DNA from: Candidatus Gastranaerophilales bacterium
GTDB lineage: Bacteria; Cyanobacteriota; Vampirovibrionia; Gastranaerophilales; Gastranaerophilaceae
Reading direction: 5' to 3'
DNA length: 32,864 bases
Assembly: GCA_944325905.1 (NCBI GenBank)
Contig: CALVBY010000011.1
Location: 1 to 32,864 of the forward strand
Numbering within the stretch: position 1 is the stretch's first letter; each line of letters starts with the position of its first letter. The translations under genes and the position numbers were made by a program. This document shows positions 1 to 6,609 of this stretch, in pieces. A model generated the notes under the pieces. That model saw only the letters and a list, made by a program, of their open reading frames with translations, was not told where the DNA came from and did no database searches.

Positions 1-291
1 ATCAGTAGCTGATTGCATACGAGCGTTCAACATTGCACCTAATGAACCTGAAGTAGGATTGTCTCCTGCGTTTGAAGCATCAGCTTCCAAAGTTGAAAGA
101 TCAGTATCTTCCAAAGCTACATTCATAAGAACGGCTTGGTTCAAAGTTGATAAAGCTTTTTTGTAAGCAGTTTTAAATTGTGCACCGTTTGTGTTTGAAA
201 TTAATGTTGGAATAGTCATAGCCGCAACTACACCAATAATACCCAGAGTAATCAATACTTCTGCCAGTGTAAATCCTTGTTTTTGTAACAT
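1..291 (-). CDS. Type IV pilin-like prepilin (3' end outside window)
   Basis: Only the first 97 codons are inside the window; the gene runs off the left edge. The protein begins MLQKQGFTLAEVLITLGIIG: a six-residue basic leader, then the class III signal (cleavage expected after G6, mature F1, Glu at +5), then one hydrophobic helix of about 20 residues. That is the N-terminus of pseudopilins and type IV pilins processed by PilD. The ATG (289-291) has a good upstream AAAGGTGA Shine-Dalgarno. The visible mature region (Ala/Ser/Thr-rich, residues 35-97) looks like a pilin helix followed by a low-complexity head. It probably has its own promoter in the 144-base gap upstream, where I see only weak AT-rich -10 candidates. 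The family assignment is secure; major versus minor pilin cannot be decided. Confidence 0.88.
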   Translation of the reverse strand, partial: MLQKQGFTLAEVLITLGIIGVVAAMTIPTLISNTNGAQFKTAYKKALSTLNQAVLMNVALEDTDLSTLEADASNAGDNPTSGSLGAMLNARMQSATD

Positions 292-435
292 ATAATTCAC
301 CTTTCTTTTATTCATTACCAAGTCTGCAAAATATTTATAAAAATATTTATACCCGATAACTAATTCTTTATAACTATATGTTACAAAAAATTAATACTAA
401 AGGATTAGTCTATATTAAATATTAGTTGTTAATAA

Positions 436-750
436 TTAGTTGTTTAATTTTTTTTCTTCTTGTTTTAAAAAGTCGCATAGCTGCTCAAGTCGCTTGTCTT
501 CCATTGCATCTATAACCTCTTGAACATCTTTAATTTTATTTAAAGCAAAGCCGGTTTCAATAATTAGAACACAATCATTGCAGAGTCTATAACCGCTATA
601 TTCGATTGATCCGGCAAGAGATTTCAACTGGCCGCAGCAGTCGCATTCAAACATTTCGTTTTCTAATGACGGATCTTCTTCTAAGTCGTCAATTACCATT
701 TGAGCTACAACTTCTTGCATTTCTTTTACTATTTCTTCTTGAGATTTCAT
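436..750 (-). CDS. Small hypothetical protein with two Cys pairs
   Basis: A 104-residue protein I do not recognise. The middle has CDCC (residues 36-39) and CNDC (58-61), spaced like a small zinc ribbon or treble-clef knuckle. It is flanked by acidic and coiled helices: the N-terminal 30 residues are rich in Glu, and the last 35 are a charged helix ending KKLNN. There is no signal peptide or membrane segment, so a cytosolic metal-binding or adaptor protein is plausible (inference). The start overlaps the pdxJ stop by one base (TAATG), so the two are probably translationally coupled. It is the last gene of the minus operon that starts near 1647. Confidence 0.7.
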   Translation of the reverse strand: MKSQEEIVKEMQEVVAQMVIDDLEEDPSLENEMFECDCCGQLKSLAGSIEYSGYRLCNDCVLIIETGFALNKIKDVQEVIDAMEDKRLEQLCDFLKQEEKKLNN

Positions 751-1460
751 TATTTCACCAAATCTTTCATTTCTTTTACTGCTTGTGGTAATCCAACAAA
801 TATTGCTCTTGAAATTATGCTATGGCCTATATTTAATTCATATAATCCTGGAATTTCGTGCATTCTGTGGACGTTCTCATAATTCAGACCATGTCCTGCG
901 TTTACTCTTAAATCAAGTGATTGAGCAAGTTCAGCGGAATTTTTTAGTTTCAAAAATTCAGTTTCTTCATCGGGAGTGCCGTATTTTTCAGAATATTGTC
1001 CCGTATGCATTTCAATGAATTGTGCACCTGTTTTTGCAGATGCTTCAACTTGTTCTTTTGTCGGGTCGATAAATAAGCTTACCAAAATTCCTGCATCAAC
1101 AAGCGGTTTAACAAATTTAGTTATTTTATCAAGTTGTCCTGCAACATCAAGTCCGCCTTCGGTCGTGATTTCTTGTCTTTTTTCGGGAACAAGACATACA
1201 GAATGCGGTTTTATTTCAAGTGCAATTTTTTGCATTTCATCAGTTACTGCCATCTCAAGATTAAGGCTTGTTTTTAATGTTTTTATTAAAGTTCTTACAT
1301 CCTTGTCTTTTATGTGGCGTCTATCTTCTCTTAAATGTGTTGTGATTGAGGTTGCGCCGTTAAGTTCGCATATTTCGGCTGCTCTAATTGTATCGGGTTC
1401 AACGCCTCCTCTTGCGTTTCTGAGTGTTGCAACGTGGTCTATATTTACTCCTAGTAGCAT
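750..1460 (-). CDS. pdxJ: Pyridoxine 5'-phosphate synthase PdxJ
   Basis: PdxJ condenses 1-deoxy-D-xylulose 5-phosphate with 3-amino-2-oxopropyl phosphate (made by PdxA) to give pyridoxine 5'-phosphate, the ring-closing step of DXP-dependent vitamin B6 synthesis. The 236 residues match the usual family length. Recognisable stretches are GVNIDHVATLRNARGG near the N-terminus, THLREDRRH (residues 41-49, first active-site His region), Glu69 in the NLEMA strand, EMHTG (150-154) and NAGHGLNY (187-194, second active-site His). The ATG is preceded by AAGGAG at a good distance. It lies 13 bases downstream of the MazE-like gene and overlaps the next gene by one base, so it is the middle gene of a three-gene operon. 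No other B6 gene is in the window. Confidence 0.97.
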   Translation of the reverse strand: MLLGVNIDHVATLRNARGGVEPDTIRAAEICELNGATSITTHLREDRRHIKDKDVRTLIKTLKTSLNLEMAVTDEMQKIALEIKPHSVCLVPEKRQEITTEGGLDVAGQLDKITKFVKPLVDAGILVSLFIDPTKEQVEASAKTGAQFIEMHTGQYSEKYGTPDEETEFLKLKNSAELAQSLDLRVNAGHGLNYENVHRMHEIPGLYELNIGHSIISRAIFVGLPQAVKEMKDLVK

Positions 1461-1473
1461 TTTATCTCCTTGT

Positions 1474-1647
1474 TTAATGATTATTGTTTTCTTCTTCCTT
1501 TAACTTTTTAATTTTAATCCCGTCAGATTCAATTTCAAGTGATACCTTGTCTAAAACGGGATTTATCCCAAATCCTTCAAGTATTGATTTTGGGATTAAC
1601 AAACTCCAACTATTACCGTTTTTGCACAATTTCTTTATAATCATCAT
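1474..1647 (-). CDS. MazE/AbrB-type swapped-hairpin DNA-binding protein
   Basis: A 57-residue protein with the SpoVT/AbrB pattern: a basic strand, GNSWSLLIPKSILEGFGI, then a second hairpin KVSLEIESDGIKIKK. This fold binds DNA as a dimer and is typical of MazE-like antitoxins and AbrB regulators. A TTG exists four codons further upstream, but the AGGAG lies inside that extension and sits just before the tandem ATGATG at 1642-1647, so one of these ATGs is the real start. No toxin follows: the next gene, 13 bases downstream, is pdxJ. The upstream gap holds repeated TGTCCTAAC and a GACATATGTC palindrome, which suits autoregulation. Antitoxin versus stand-alone regulator cannot be settled from sequence. 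Confidence 0.78.
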   Translation of the reverse strand: MMIIKKLCKNGNSWSLLIPKSILEGFGINPVLDKVSLEIESDGIKIKKLKEEENNNH

Positions 1648-1664
1648 TACTCCTGTCAAATCTT

Positions 1665-1716
1665 TGTCCTAACATCATAGCACACATGACTTGACATATG
1701 TCCTAACTTATGTCAT
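1665..1716. repeat. Operator-like repeats in the divergent gap
   Basis: TGTCCTAAC occurs twice in direct orientation (1665-1673 and 1699-1707), 34 bases apart. Overlapping the second copy are a perfect 10-base palindrome, GACATATGTC (1693-1702), and a wider inverted pair, ATGAC (1686-1690) with GTCAT (1712-1716). The cluster covers both divergent promoters, so a protein bound here could control the MazE-like operon and the 41-codon gene together. Binding by the MazE-like protein itself is inference. Confidence 0.5.
1674..1679 (-). promoter_or_regulatory. Extended -10 promoter for the MazE-like/pdxJ operon
   Basis: On the minus strand TATGAT is preceded by TGC, giving an extended -10 (TGnTATGAT) about 27 bases before the ATG. 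No good -35 is present 16-18 bases upstream, as is usual for extended -10 promoters. The element sits between the two TGTCCTAAC copies. Confidence 0.45.
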
Positions 1717-1719
1717 TAT
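1691..1719 (+). promoter_or_regulatory. Sigma70-type promoter of the 41-codon gene
   Basis: TTGACA (1691-1696), a 17-base spacer and CATTAT (1714-1719). The -35 is a perfect consensus match. Transcription would start near 1726 and give a leader of about 20 bases before the ATG at 1747. Confidence 0.6.
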
Positions 1720-1746
1720 TTTGTTATTACATAACAGGGAGTTATC

Positions 1747-1872
1747 ATGAAAAAAAGACCGTACAGCTTGGATGACAGATTTGATGAAATAACCTATGGA
1801 ATCGATGTTTTGTGTGCTTATTTGCATATACTAAAGGGTTACACTGAAGAAAAAAGTGATACAAATACATAG
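1747..1872 (+). CDS. 41-residue microprotein, unknown function
   Basis: The product begins MKKRPYSLDDRFDEITYGID and ends SDTNT. It has an intact ATG, an AGGGAG Shine-Dalgarno a few bases upstream (1737-1742) and a consensus-like promoter 25-55 bases upstream, which together make it more than a chance ORF. Composition is mixed polar with a central amphipathic stretch containing one Cys (residue 23); there is no signal peptide or clear membrane helix. It is transcribed divergently from the MazE-like gene across a shared operator region, so it may be the partner of that gene, for example a tiny toxin or regulator, but this is only positional inference. A second mini-ORF of 15 codons (1885-1932, MENIVKEIDKLANCL) follows with no clear ribosome site. 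Confidence 0.5.
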   Translation: MKKRPYSLDDRFDEITYGIDVLCAYLHILKGYTEEKSDTNT

Positions 1873-1932
1873 GTCTCAATTTTTATGGAAAATATCGTTA
1901 AAGAAATTGATAAATTGGCAAATTGTCTGTGA

Positions 1933-3261
1933 TTAATATTTGCTGATTTTCAAAAGAGCTGTATATGAAGGCAGTATAGTTATATTATCTTCTTTGTTTG
2001 TTGAAGTACTTACAAGTTTTACGGCTTTTTTTACATCGGGTTCAACAATAATTTTTTCTTGTGGTATGCCCGCATATTTTAATCTTGTTGCCATATCGTA
2101 GGCTCTTTTGCCTGAGGTTACAACAAGTTTTTTAGCTTCCTTTAATTGTTCAAAATCGCTGTCCCAAAGCCAAGAAATGTCCCTTCCGTCGGCGTAGTCA
2201 TCGTTTATTGCGATTAGGATATTTGAATTCAAGTCTACTGTTTTCAAAACTTCACTCGCACCGGCAGGGTTTTTGATAAGTTGGATAAGGGTTTTGTGGC
2301 CGTTGATTATTCTTGTCTCGGTTCTTCCAAATACCGAGTGGTATGAATCAAGTGCTTTTTGAATTTCTGCTTGGTTTAGCCCGTTTTCAAAAGCTGTTGC
2401 GATTGCCGCCAATGCGTTATAGGCATTATACAGCCCTACAAGATTAACTTTGAATTCGAAATCAATGCCTTGATTGTTTACGCATATAATAGAGTGATCA
2501 TCATATATTTTTACATTTGCAGAATAATCACATTTTGGGCGTTTATAGTCACATTTGTTGCAATAATAGTGACCCTGTTGCGCGTAAAATCTTTTGCTGT
2601 ATTGTAAAGGTTCTCCGCAAATACAATTGAAGGCCTCAGCAGGTGCATTGGATTCATCTTTGTATCTGCAGTGATATTCGACATTTTCAAATCCGTAATA
2701 TGCTGTGTATTTTGTTTTATTGAAGGATGCGACAATCGGGTCATCAGCGTTCAAAATAAGTTTCAAGTCAGGATTTTTTTTGATAGCTTCTTCAATAATT
2801 TTTGCTGTGTAATCCAGTTCTCCGTATCTATCTAATTGATCACGGAAAAGGTTTGTGACAACCAAATAATCGCCTTTTACAAAATCATAAACTTTTGTCA
2901 GATATGCTTCATCTGTTTCAATTACGGCATAATCAAATCTTTTGAGTGGTGCCAGATTCAAGGCAAAAACGTTGACAATCCCTGTCAGCATATTTGCGCC
3001 TTTCAGGTTATGGATTACAGTTTGATTTGCAGTTTCTAAAATATGGGCGACAAGGCCGGAAGTTGTGGTTTTGCCGTTTGTGCCTGTTATATTAATAAAG
3101 TTTTTTCTTATGTATTTCTTGGAAAATTTTAAAAAGTCAGGGCAAACTTTTAACGCTATGTAGCCAGCATAAGACGTGGCTGGCCTTTGTAGTATTTTTA
3201 ATCCTAAGAATGAAAGTTTCGATAAAACTAAAGCTGTGTAAAATTTTGTTTTTTTAATCAT
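1933..3261 (-). CDS. murT: MurT, lipid II isoglutaminyl synthase ligase subunit
   Basis: With the glutaminase GatD, MurT amidates the alpha-carboxyl of D-iso-glutamate in the lipid II stem peptide. The 442 residues show an N-terminal hydrophobic stretch, the Mur ligase P-loop GTNGKTTT (60-67), ETDEAY (115-120), and TNLFRDQLDRYGE (136-148). A zinc knuckle typical of MurT follows, with C213, C215, C234 and C237, and then the C-terminal DUF1727 domain with DGRDISW (358-364), which carries the Asp implicated in the amidation site. The ATG has an AGGA upstream. The usual partner gatD is not adjacent: the gene downstream is a MazE-like operon and the upstream region is divergent. The family call is secure; the enzyme would need GatD from elsewhere in the genome. 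Confidence 0.93.
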   Translation of the reverse strand: MIKKTKFYTALVLSKLSFLGLKILQRPATSYAGYIALKVCPDFLKFSKKYIRKNFINITGTNGKTTTSGLVAHILETANQTVIHNLKGANMLTGIVNVFALNLAPLKRFDYAVIETDEAYLTKVYDFVKGDYLVVTNLFRDQLDRYGELDYTAKIIEEAIKKNPDLKLILNADDPIVASFNKTKYTAYYGFENVEYHCRYKDESNAPAEAFNCICGEPLQYSKRFYAQQGHYYCNKCDYKRPKCDYSANVKIYDDHSIICVNNQGIDFEFKVNLVGLYNAYNALAAIATAFENGLNQAEIQKALDSYHSVFGRTETRIINGHKTLIQLIKNPAGASEVLKTVDLNSNILIAINDDYADGRDISWLWDSDFEQLKEAKKLVVTSGKRAYDMATRLKYAGIPQEKIIVEPDVKKAVKLVSTSTNKEDNITILPSYTALLKISKY

Positions 3262-3299
3262 AAATAGTCCTATGAGTGTATTCCAATTTAAACGGAATT

Positions 3300-3327
3300 A
3301 TCTTATACTCTCAATATAATAATACAA
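3300..3327 (-). promoter_or_regulatory. Promoter for murT
   Basis: Minus strand TTGTAT (3327-3322), 16-base spacer, TAAGAT (3305-3300). The leader would be about 32 bases. It lies face to face with a TATAAT (3315-3320) on the plus strand that could serve the next gene, so the two starts overlap. Confidence 0.4.
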
Positions 3328-3338
3328 AAGTAGAAAAA

Positions 3339-3707
3339 ATGTACTTATTAATCGCGATAGTTTTAATAGCAGAGTTGATAATCGCAACAACAATTATTTG
3401 CCAGATTAACAAATTGGACAAACAAGTTGTTGTGCTTTCAGATATGATTGTTGAGCTTCGTCCTGACATCAAAAAAGCACTTGATGTTTTAAAAGAATCT
3501 GTAGCGAAGCTTGTTGTAGGTGTTCATGCACTATGCAAATACGCAGAAATTAAGAAACAACAGTACACAATTTCCATAATAAAAAATGTTTTACTTTATT
3601 CATTATTGTTTATTTTGAAAGGAAAAAGTCGGAAGTGTGTTTCTGCTGTTCAATTTGCAGCCGCCTTAAAGGACTGCTGGGACAAGGGTGCCGCTTGTAA
3701 TTCATAA
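3339..3707 (+). CDS. Small membrane-anchored protein, DUF948-like
   Basis: The frame is open from a GTG at 3276, but a plus-strand TATAAT at 3315-3320 makes the ATG at 3339 the likely start, giving 122 residues. The product starts with a strong membrane helix (MYLLIAIVLIAELIIATTII), then a helical region with a Val/Leu heptad pattern (about residues 25-60). A basic, partly hydrophobic C-terminal half contains several Cys (KSRKCVSAVQF, CWDKGAACNS). The layout (one N-terminal helix plus a coiled region) resembles the DUF948/YtxG group, and the clearer member at 4088 supports this. It heads a run of four small envelope-type genes. Function is unknown; a cell-envelope or stress role is suggested only by its YtxH neighbours. 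Confidence 0.65.
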   Translation: MYLLIAIVLIAELIIATTIICQINKLDKQVVVLSDMIVELRPDIKKALDVLKESVAKLVVGVHALCKYAEIKKQQYTISIIKNVLLYSLLFILKGKSRKCVSAVQFAAALKDCWDKGAACNS

Positions 3708-3723
3708 AAAAATATGTTATGAT
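3695..3723 (+). promoter_or_regulatory. Promoter for the first YtxH-like gene
   Basis: TTGTAA (3695-3700), 17-base spacer, TATGAT (3718-3723). It overlaps the last codons of the preceding gene and would start RNA near 3730, about 25 bases before the ATG at 3755. That argues the YtxH-like gene can be expressed separately. Confidence 0.55.
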
Positions 3724-3754
3724 AACGAAAAATAAGAAAGTCGAGGTACACGAG

Positions 3755-4066
3755 ATGAGCAAAAATAAATCATTTATGTTTGGAATGGGGCTTATTGCAG
3801 GCGTAATCGGTGGTGTAATTGCCGGTGTTTTGTATGCTCCAAAGCCTGGCGAAGAATCAAGACGTGAATTAAAAGAAGCTGCTTGCAAGCTTTATGAGGA
3901 AAATTCTCCGGCAATTTCCGAAGCTAAGAAGCAAGCTCTTGAATCTGTTGATTTGATGAGATATAAACTTGAAAGACAGTTACGCAAATTCAGCAATATG
4001 CTTAAGAATAGGAAACTTCGTAAAGCTAAAGAATTGGAAGATGGCGAAAGTGAATTTACGTACTAG
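3755..4066 (+). CDS. YtxH-like envelope protein (first copy)
   Basis: 103 residues: short polar start, glycine-rich membrane helix (FMFGMGLIAGVIGGVIAG), the YtxH signature LYAPKPGEESRREL just after it, then a long charged helix to the C-terminus. YtxH-family proteins are small membrane-anchored proteins linked to general stress in Firmicutes and common in many bacteria; their biochemical role is not established. The start is the ATG at 3755, with AGGT seven bases upstream. An ATG twelve codons earlier at 3719 lies inside the promoter and is unlikely. The last 40 residues are strongly basic and then acidic (KNRKLRKAKELEDGESE). It is a paralogue of the gene at 4519. Confidence 0.82.
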   Translation: MSKNKSFMFGMGLIAGVIGGVIAGVLYAPKPGEESRRELKEAACKLYEENSPAISEAKKQALESVDLMRYKLERQLRKFSNMLKNRKLRKAKELEDGESEFTY

Positions 4067-4087
4067 ATAAATAAGGAAATTTAAAAA

Positions 4088-4447
4088 ATGGATTTTTCAC
4101 AAATAGCATTAAATCAAGGTTTAACTTTTTTAGCTTGGGTTACAAGTATTGTTTTAATAGTTGTAGCGGGTTTTTTGGTAAAATTACTTATTGATTTGTC
4201 AAAATTGTCAAAAAATTTGAATGAGACATCATTGATGCTTAATACTGAACTTAAGCCAACATTGCAAGAGTTAAACGAAACGTTACACACAATAAATGAA
4301 CTTGTAAAAAGTACCGACAAAGGTGTTGATAATGTAAAGGTTATAATTGAAAGAGTTCTTGGCAAAACAAAAGTTATATCCGAATCAATTATAGGCGGAT
4401 TTTTAAAGGGTTTTGTTGCCATGTTGGGACTTTTCTCTAAAAAATAG
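4088..4447 (+). CDS. DUF948-like membrane-anchored coiled-coil protein
   Basis: 119 residues. One membrane helix near the N-terminus (about 13-35, FLAWVTSIVLIVVAGFLVKL) is followed by a long amphipathic helix (SKLSKNLNETSLMLNTELK and onwards) and a Gly/Phe-rich end (GGFLKGFVAMLGLF). This matches the DUF948/YtxG pattern, whose members often sit beside ytxH, as here. The ATG has AAGGAAAT upstream and the gene begins 21 bases after the first YtxH-like gene, so the two are probably co-transcribed. The role is unknown; the coiled region could hold it in a complex with the YtxH-like proteins (inference). Confidence 0.75.
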   Translation: MDFSQIALNQGLTFLAWVTSIVLIVVAGFLVKLLIDLSKLSKNLNETSLMLNTELKPTLQELNETLHTINELVKSTDKGVDNVKVIIERVLGKTKVISESIIGGFLKGFVAMLGLFSKK

Positions 4448-4518
4448 CCGTTTTTGGTGATTGAAAAATTATCAAATAAAGTAAAAATGGAAAAGAACAA
4501 GAAAAGGAGTGATAATAT

Positions 4519-4788
4519 ATGTCAGCAACAAGATTTTTAGCCGGTTTTATAGTAGGTGGAGCAATAGGCGCTATAACAGGTATTTTGCTTGCGCCAAAAT
4601 CAGGTGAAGAAACCCGTGCAATGTTAGCAGAATCTGCAAAAGAAACTATGAGAAAGGCTGATGCAACTGTTAAAGAAATCCAATCAAAGGCGGATGACGT
4701 TGTTTCAGACTTGCAGAAAAAAGGCGACGAAATTAAAGAAAAACTTCAAGGGTTGATTAACCAACAAAAACAAGAAGCAGAAGTTTAG
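4519..4788 (+). CDS. YtxH-like envelope protein (second copy)
   Basis: 89 residues: a membrane helix with small residues (FLAGFIVGGAIGAITGIL), the YtxH signature LLAPKSGEETRAML directly after it, and a charged helical tail (about 45 residues rich in Lys, Asp and Glu). A strong AAGGAG lies eight bases before the ATG. It shares the APK(P/S)GEE(S/T)R motif with the copy at 3755 but has a different, more regular coiled tail, so it is an old paralogue and not a recent duplicate. It is the last gene of the cluster and is followed by a strong hairpin. Confidence 0.85.
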   Translation: MSATRFLAGFIVGGAIGAITGILLAPKSGEETRAMLAESAKETMRKADATVKEIQSKADDVVSDLQKKGDEIKEKLQGLINQQKQEAEV

Positions 4789-4800
4789 ATATTTTTATGC

Positions 4801-4841
4801 AAACTAAGGAGAGCCCGCATTTTGCGGGCTCTCCTTAGTTT
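4801..4841. terminator. Long GC-rich terminator hairpin between convergent genes
   Basis: A perfect 17-base inverted repeat (4802-4818 with 4824-4840), extendable by one pair, with the five-base loop ATTTT. The GC core is GGAGAGCCCGC. The U-tract is poor on both strands, but the hairpin is by far the strongest nearby and lies between two convergent genes, so it probably ends transcription from both sides. Confidence 0.75.
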
Positions 4842-4853
4842 AATGTTTTGTAT

Positions 4854-5228
4854 TTATTTGTTTAGTGCATCATCGAGGGCTTTTTCCAAAGTGGCTATTT
4901 TGGCTTCCAAAACTTCCACTCTTGATGTGCTTGATGAATTTGTTATTGAGCTTTTTTCAAGTTCTCTTTTGTAGGCGTTTAATTTTTCTTTTTGGGCTAA
5001 ATAAAACTGTCCAACCCAGCAAATTCCGGTGAATAAACCGACTGCTAACACAACAAATGTGTACGTCGCAAGGTTCATTGTTTTAGTGTATTCCGGTATT
5101 CCAAGAGTCTCTGCTGTACCCTTAAATCCCCAAAGGTGTAAGTTTAAAACTTCTGCAGCATTTGCTATTGCAACATATATTACACCTAGTACTGCCAAAT
5201 AAGATATTATATTTAAAAATTTTTTCAT
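4854..5228 (-). CDS. Two-helix membrane protein, possibly LapA-like (DUF1049)
   Basis: 124 residues with two membrane helices (about 4-24 and 54-77), a short segment NLHLWGF after the first helix, and a C-terminal coiled coil (RVEVLEAKIATLEKALDDAL). The helix - short loop - helix - coiled coil order recalls the lipopolysaccharide-assembly protein A / DUF1049 family, though the loop between the helices is longer than usual, so this is a tentative match. The start overlaps the RluD-type gene stop by four bases (ATGA), placing it last in the minus operon that begins at 7483. Confidence 0.6.
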   Translation of the reverse strand: MKKFLNIISYLAVLGVIYVAIANAAEVLNLHLWGFKGTAETLGIPEYTKTMNLATYTFVVLAVGLFTGICWVGQFYLAQKEKLNAYKRELEKSSITNSSSTSRVEVLEAKIATLEKALDDALNK

Positions 5229-6148
5229 TTAGTTCTCCTATTTCTATAGTATGTTAAAACTTTATTAATTTTTTCATCTGGTTCTATTTCCAGTTCTATT
5301 ATATCATTTGTGAAAGGTTTGGTGAATTTTAAATAATATGACTGCAAGACTTGTTCTTGAGTCTTTACACGTCCTTCCCCCGCTCCATACAATGTGTCAT
5401 TGTATACAGGGTGGCGCATATGACTCATGTGTACTCTTATCTGATGGGTTCTGCCTGTGATAAGAGTTAATTCAACGTAGGTTGCTTCTTTAAATCTTTC
5501 AAGAACCTTTAAAAGTGTAATACTTTCCTTGCCGCCGTCTTTGACTGGCACAATTGCCATCTTATGAGGTTGTTTTGGGTGACGTCCGATAGACAGGTCA
5601 ATCCTATCTTCATCTCCGTTGTAATTACCTTTTAAAATTGCTCTGTATTTTTTTGTGATTGTATGGTCCTTTATTTGTTGCGCCAAAAATTCGTGGGCTT
5701 TATTATTTTTAGCTATCATTAAAAGCCCGGATGTGTTTCTGTCAAGTCTGTGAATTATCCCGCGTCTGAATTCACCGTTTATGTCTGATAAATTATCGCC
5801 GTATTTATACAAAAGTGCGTTTACAAGAGTGTTTTCCCGTTCAATTGATGTTGGGTGCGTGAGCATCCCTGAGGGTTTATTTACAACAAGCATATTTTCA
5901 TCTTCATAAATAATTTCCAGTGGTATATTTTGGGGCTCTATTTTTAATTCTTCGTTTTCAAGTTTTTCAAATTCTATTTTATCACCCTGTTTTAGAGTGT
6001 AAGAAGGTTTTTTGATGCAATTATTTACGAGAATTGAGCCGTTTTTGATGAAATTTTGGATTTTTGAGCGAGAAATATTATCAAACATACCGGAAAGGTA
6101 GTTATCAAGCCTTGTATTTTCATCATTTTCATCTACAAAAATTATCAT
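5225..6148 (-). CDS. RluA/RluD-family 23S rRNA pseudouridine synthase
   Basis: The product isomerises specific uridines of rRNA (RluD-type enzymes modify helix 69 of 23S rRNA) to pseudouridine. 307 residues: an N-terminal S4 RNA-binding domain (about 12-60, TRLDNYLSG ... NGSILVNNC), then the catalytic domain with HRLDRNTSGLL, whose Asp136 is the nucleophile, and TGRTHQIRVHM, the family's conserved RTHQIR element. Length and domain order are those of RluD. It overlaps both neighbours by four bases (lspA upstream, LapA-like downstream), so translation is coupled. lspA-rluD adjacency is common in bacteria. The exact target site cannot be assigned from sequence. Confidence 0.94.
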   Translation of the reverse strand: MIIFVDENDENTRLDNYLSGMFDNISRSKIQNFIKNGSILVNNCIKKPSYTLKQGDKIEFEKLENEELKIEPQNIPLEIIYEDENMLVVNKPSGMLTHPTSIERENTLVNALLYKYGDNLSDINGEFRRGIIHRLDRNTSGLLMIAKNNKAHEFLAQQIKDHTITKKYRAILKGNYNGDEDRIDLSIGRHPKQPHKMAIVPVKDGGKESITLLKVLERFKEATYVELTLITGRTHQIRVHMSHMRHPVYNDTLYGAGEGRVKTQEQVLQSYYLKFTKPFTNDIIELEIEPDEKINKVLTYYRNRRTK

Positions 6149-6609
6149 AATTTCTTTTTCAATAAAATCATTATCACAAGAACAATAACGCCAATATTTA
6201 TCAGAATATCCGCGATGTTAAATACTGGAAAATCAATAAAGTTTAGTTGGATATAATCTCTAACAAACCCGAGTGCAATTCTTTCATGAAGATTCCCGCC
6301 AATTCCTGCTCCAAGCATTGCTAAGAAAAATATGGCTTTCATTGATATTGAAGAAATATGGCGCATTATATAAGCGACTATCCCGCATATTGCAACAACT
6401 GATGCAATAATCAAAACTTCTCTTGAATCCTTTAAAATACTGAAGGCTGCACCCGTATTTTCTACGTAATTCAGAGAAATAATGCTGTTTGAATATGAAA
6501 ATCCGTGTAACAGTTGTGATACTATCATGTCTGAAAAGTAGAGGGTAACAAATACAAAGAAAGCAAAACAAATTGTGAAATAGAAATATTTACTTATCTT
6601 TTGGTGCAT
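6145..6609 (-). CDS. lspA: Signal peptidase II (lipoprotein signal peptidase)
   Basis: LspA cuts the signal peptide from diacylglyceryl-modified prolipoproteins in the inner membrane. The 154-residue product has four membrane helices and the family landmarks: Asp27 at the end of helix 1 (YFSDMIVSQLL), NYVENTGAAFSIL (48-60), GNLHERIALGFVRDYI with catalytic Asp118, and FPVFNIADILINIG with catalytic Asp134. The start is taken as ATG 6607-6609 because GAGG lies seven bases upstream; longer TTG/ATG starts (6627, 6621) lack such a site. The gene overlaps its upstream neighbour by 20 bases and the downstream RluD gene by four, in one operon. The HER instead of the usual (I/L)DR after GNL is a mild variation. 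Confidence 0.93.
   Translation of the reverse strand: MHQKISKYFYFTICFAFFVFVTLYFSDMIVSQLLHGFSYSNSIISLNYVENTGAAFSILKDSREVLIIASVVAICGIVAYIMRHISSISMKAIFFLAMLGAGIGGNLHERIALGFVRDYIQLNFIDFPVFNIADILINIGVIVLVIMILLKKKL

Noticed and set aside
421-444. Direct repeat ATTAGTTGTT (421-430, 435-444)
   Set aside because: Ten-base AT-rich repeat at the end of a small gene; could easily be chance.
976-1503. Plus-strand 175-codon ORF opposite pdxJ
   Set aside because: Mirror frame of pdxJ, with Ser/Cys-rich composition typical of antisense reading.
1474-1647. Complete MazEF toxin-antitoxin pair
   Set aside because: No MazF-like protein follows; the next gene is pdxJ.
1885-1932. 15-codon ORF after the microprotein
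   Set aside because: No clear Shine-Dalgarno and very short; not listed as a gene, mentioned only with its neighbour.
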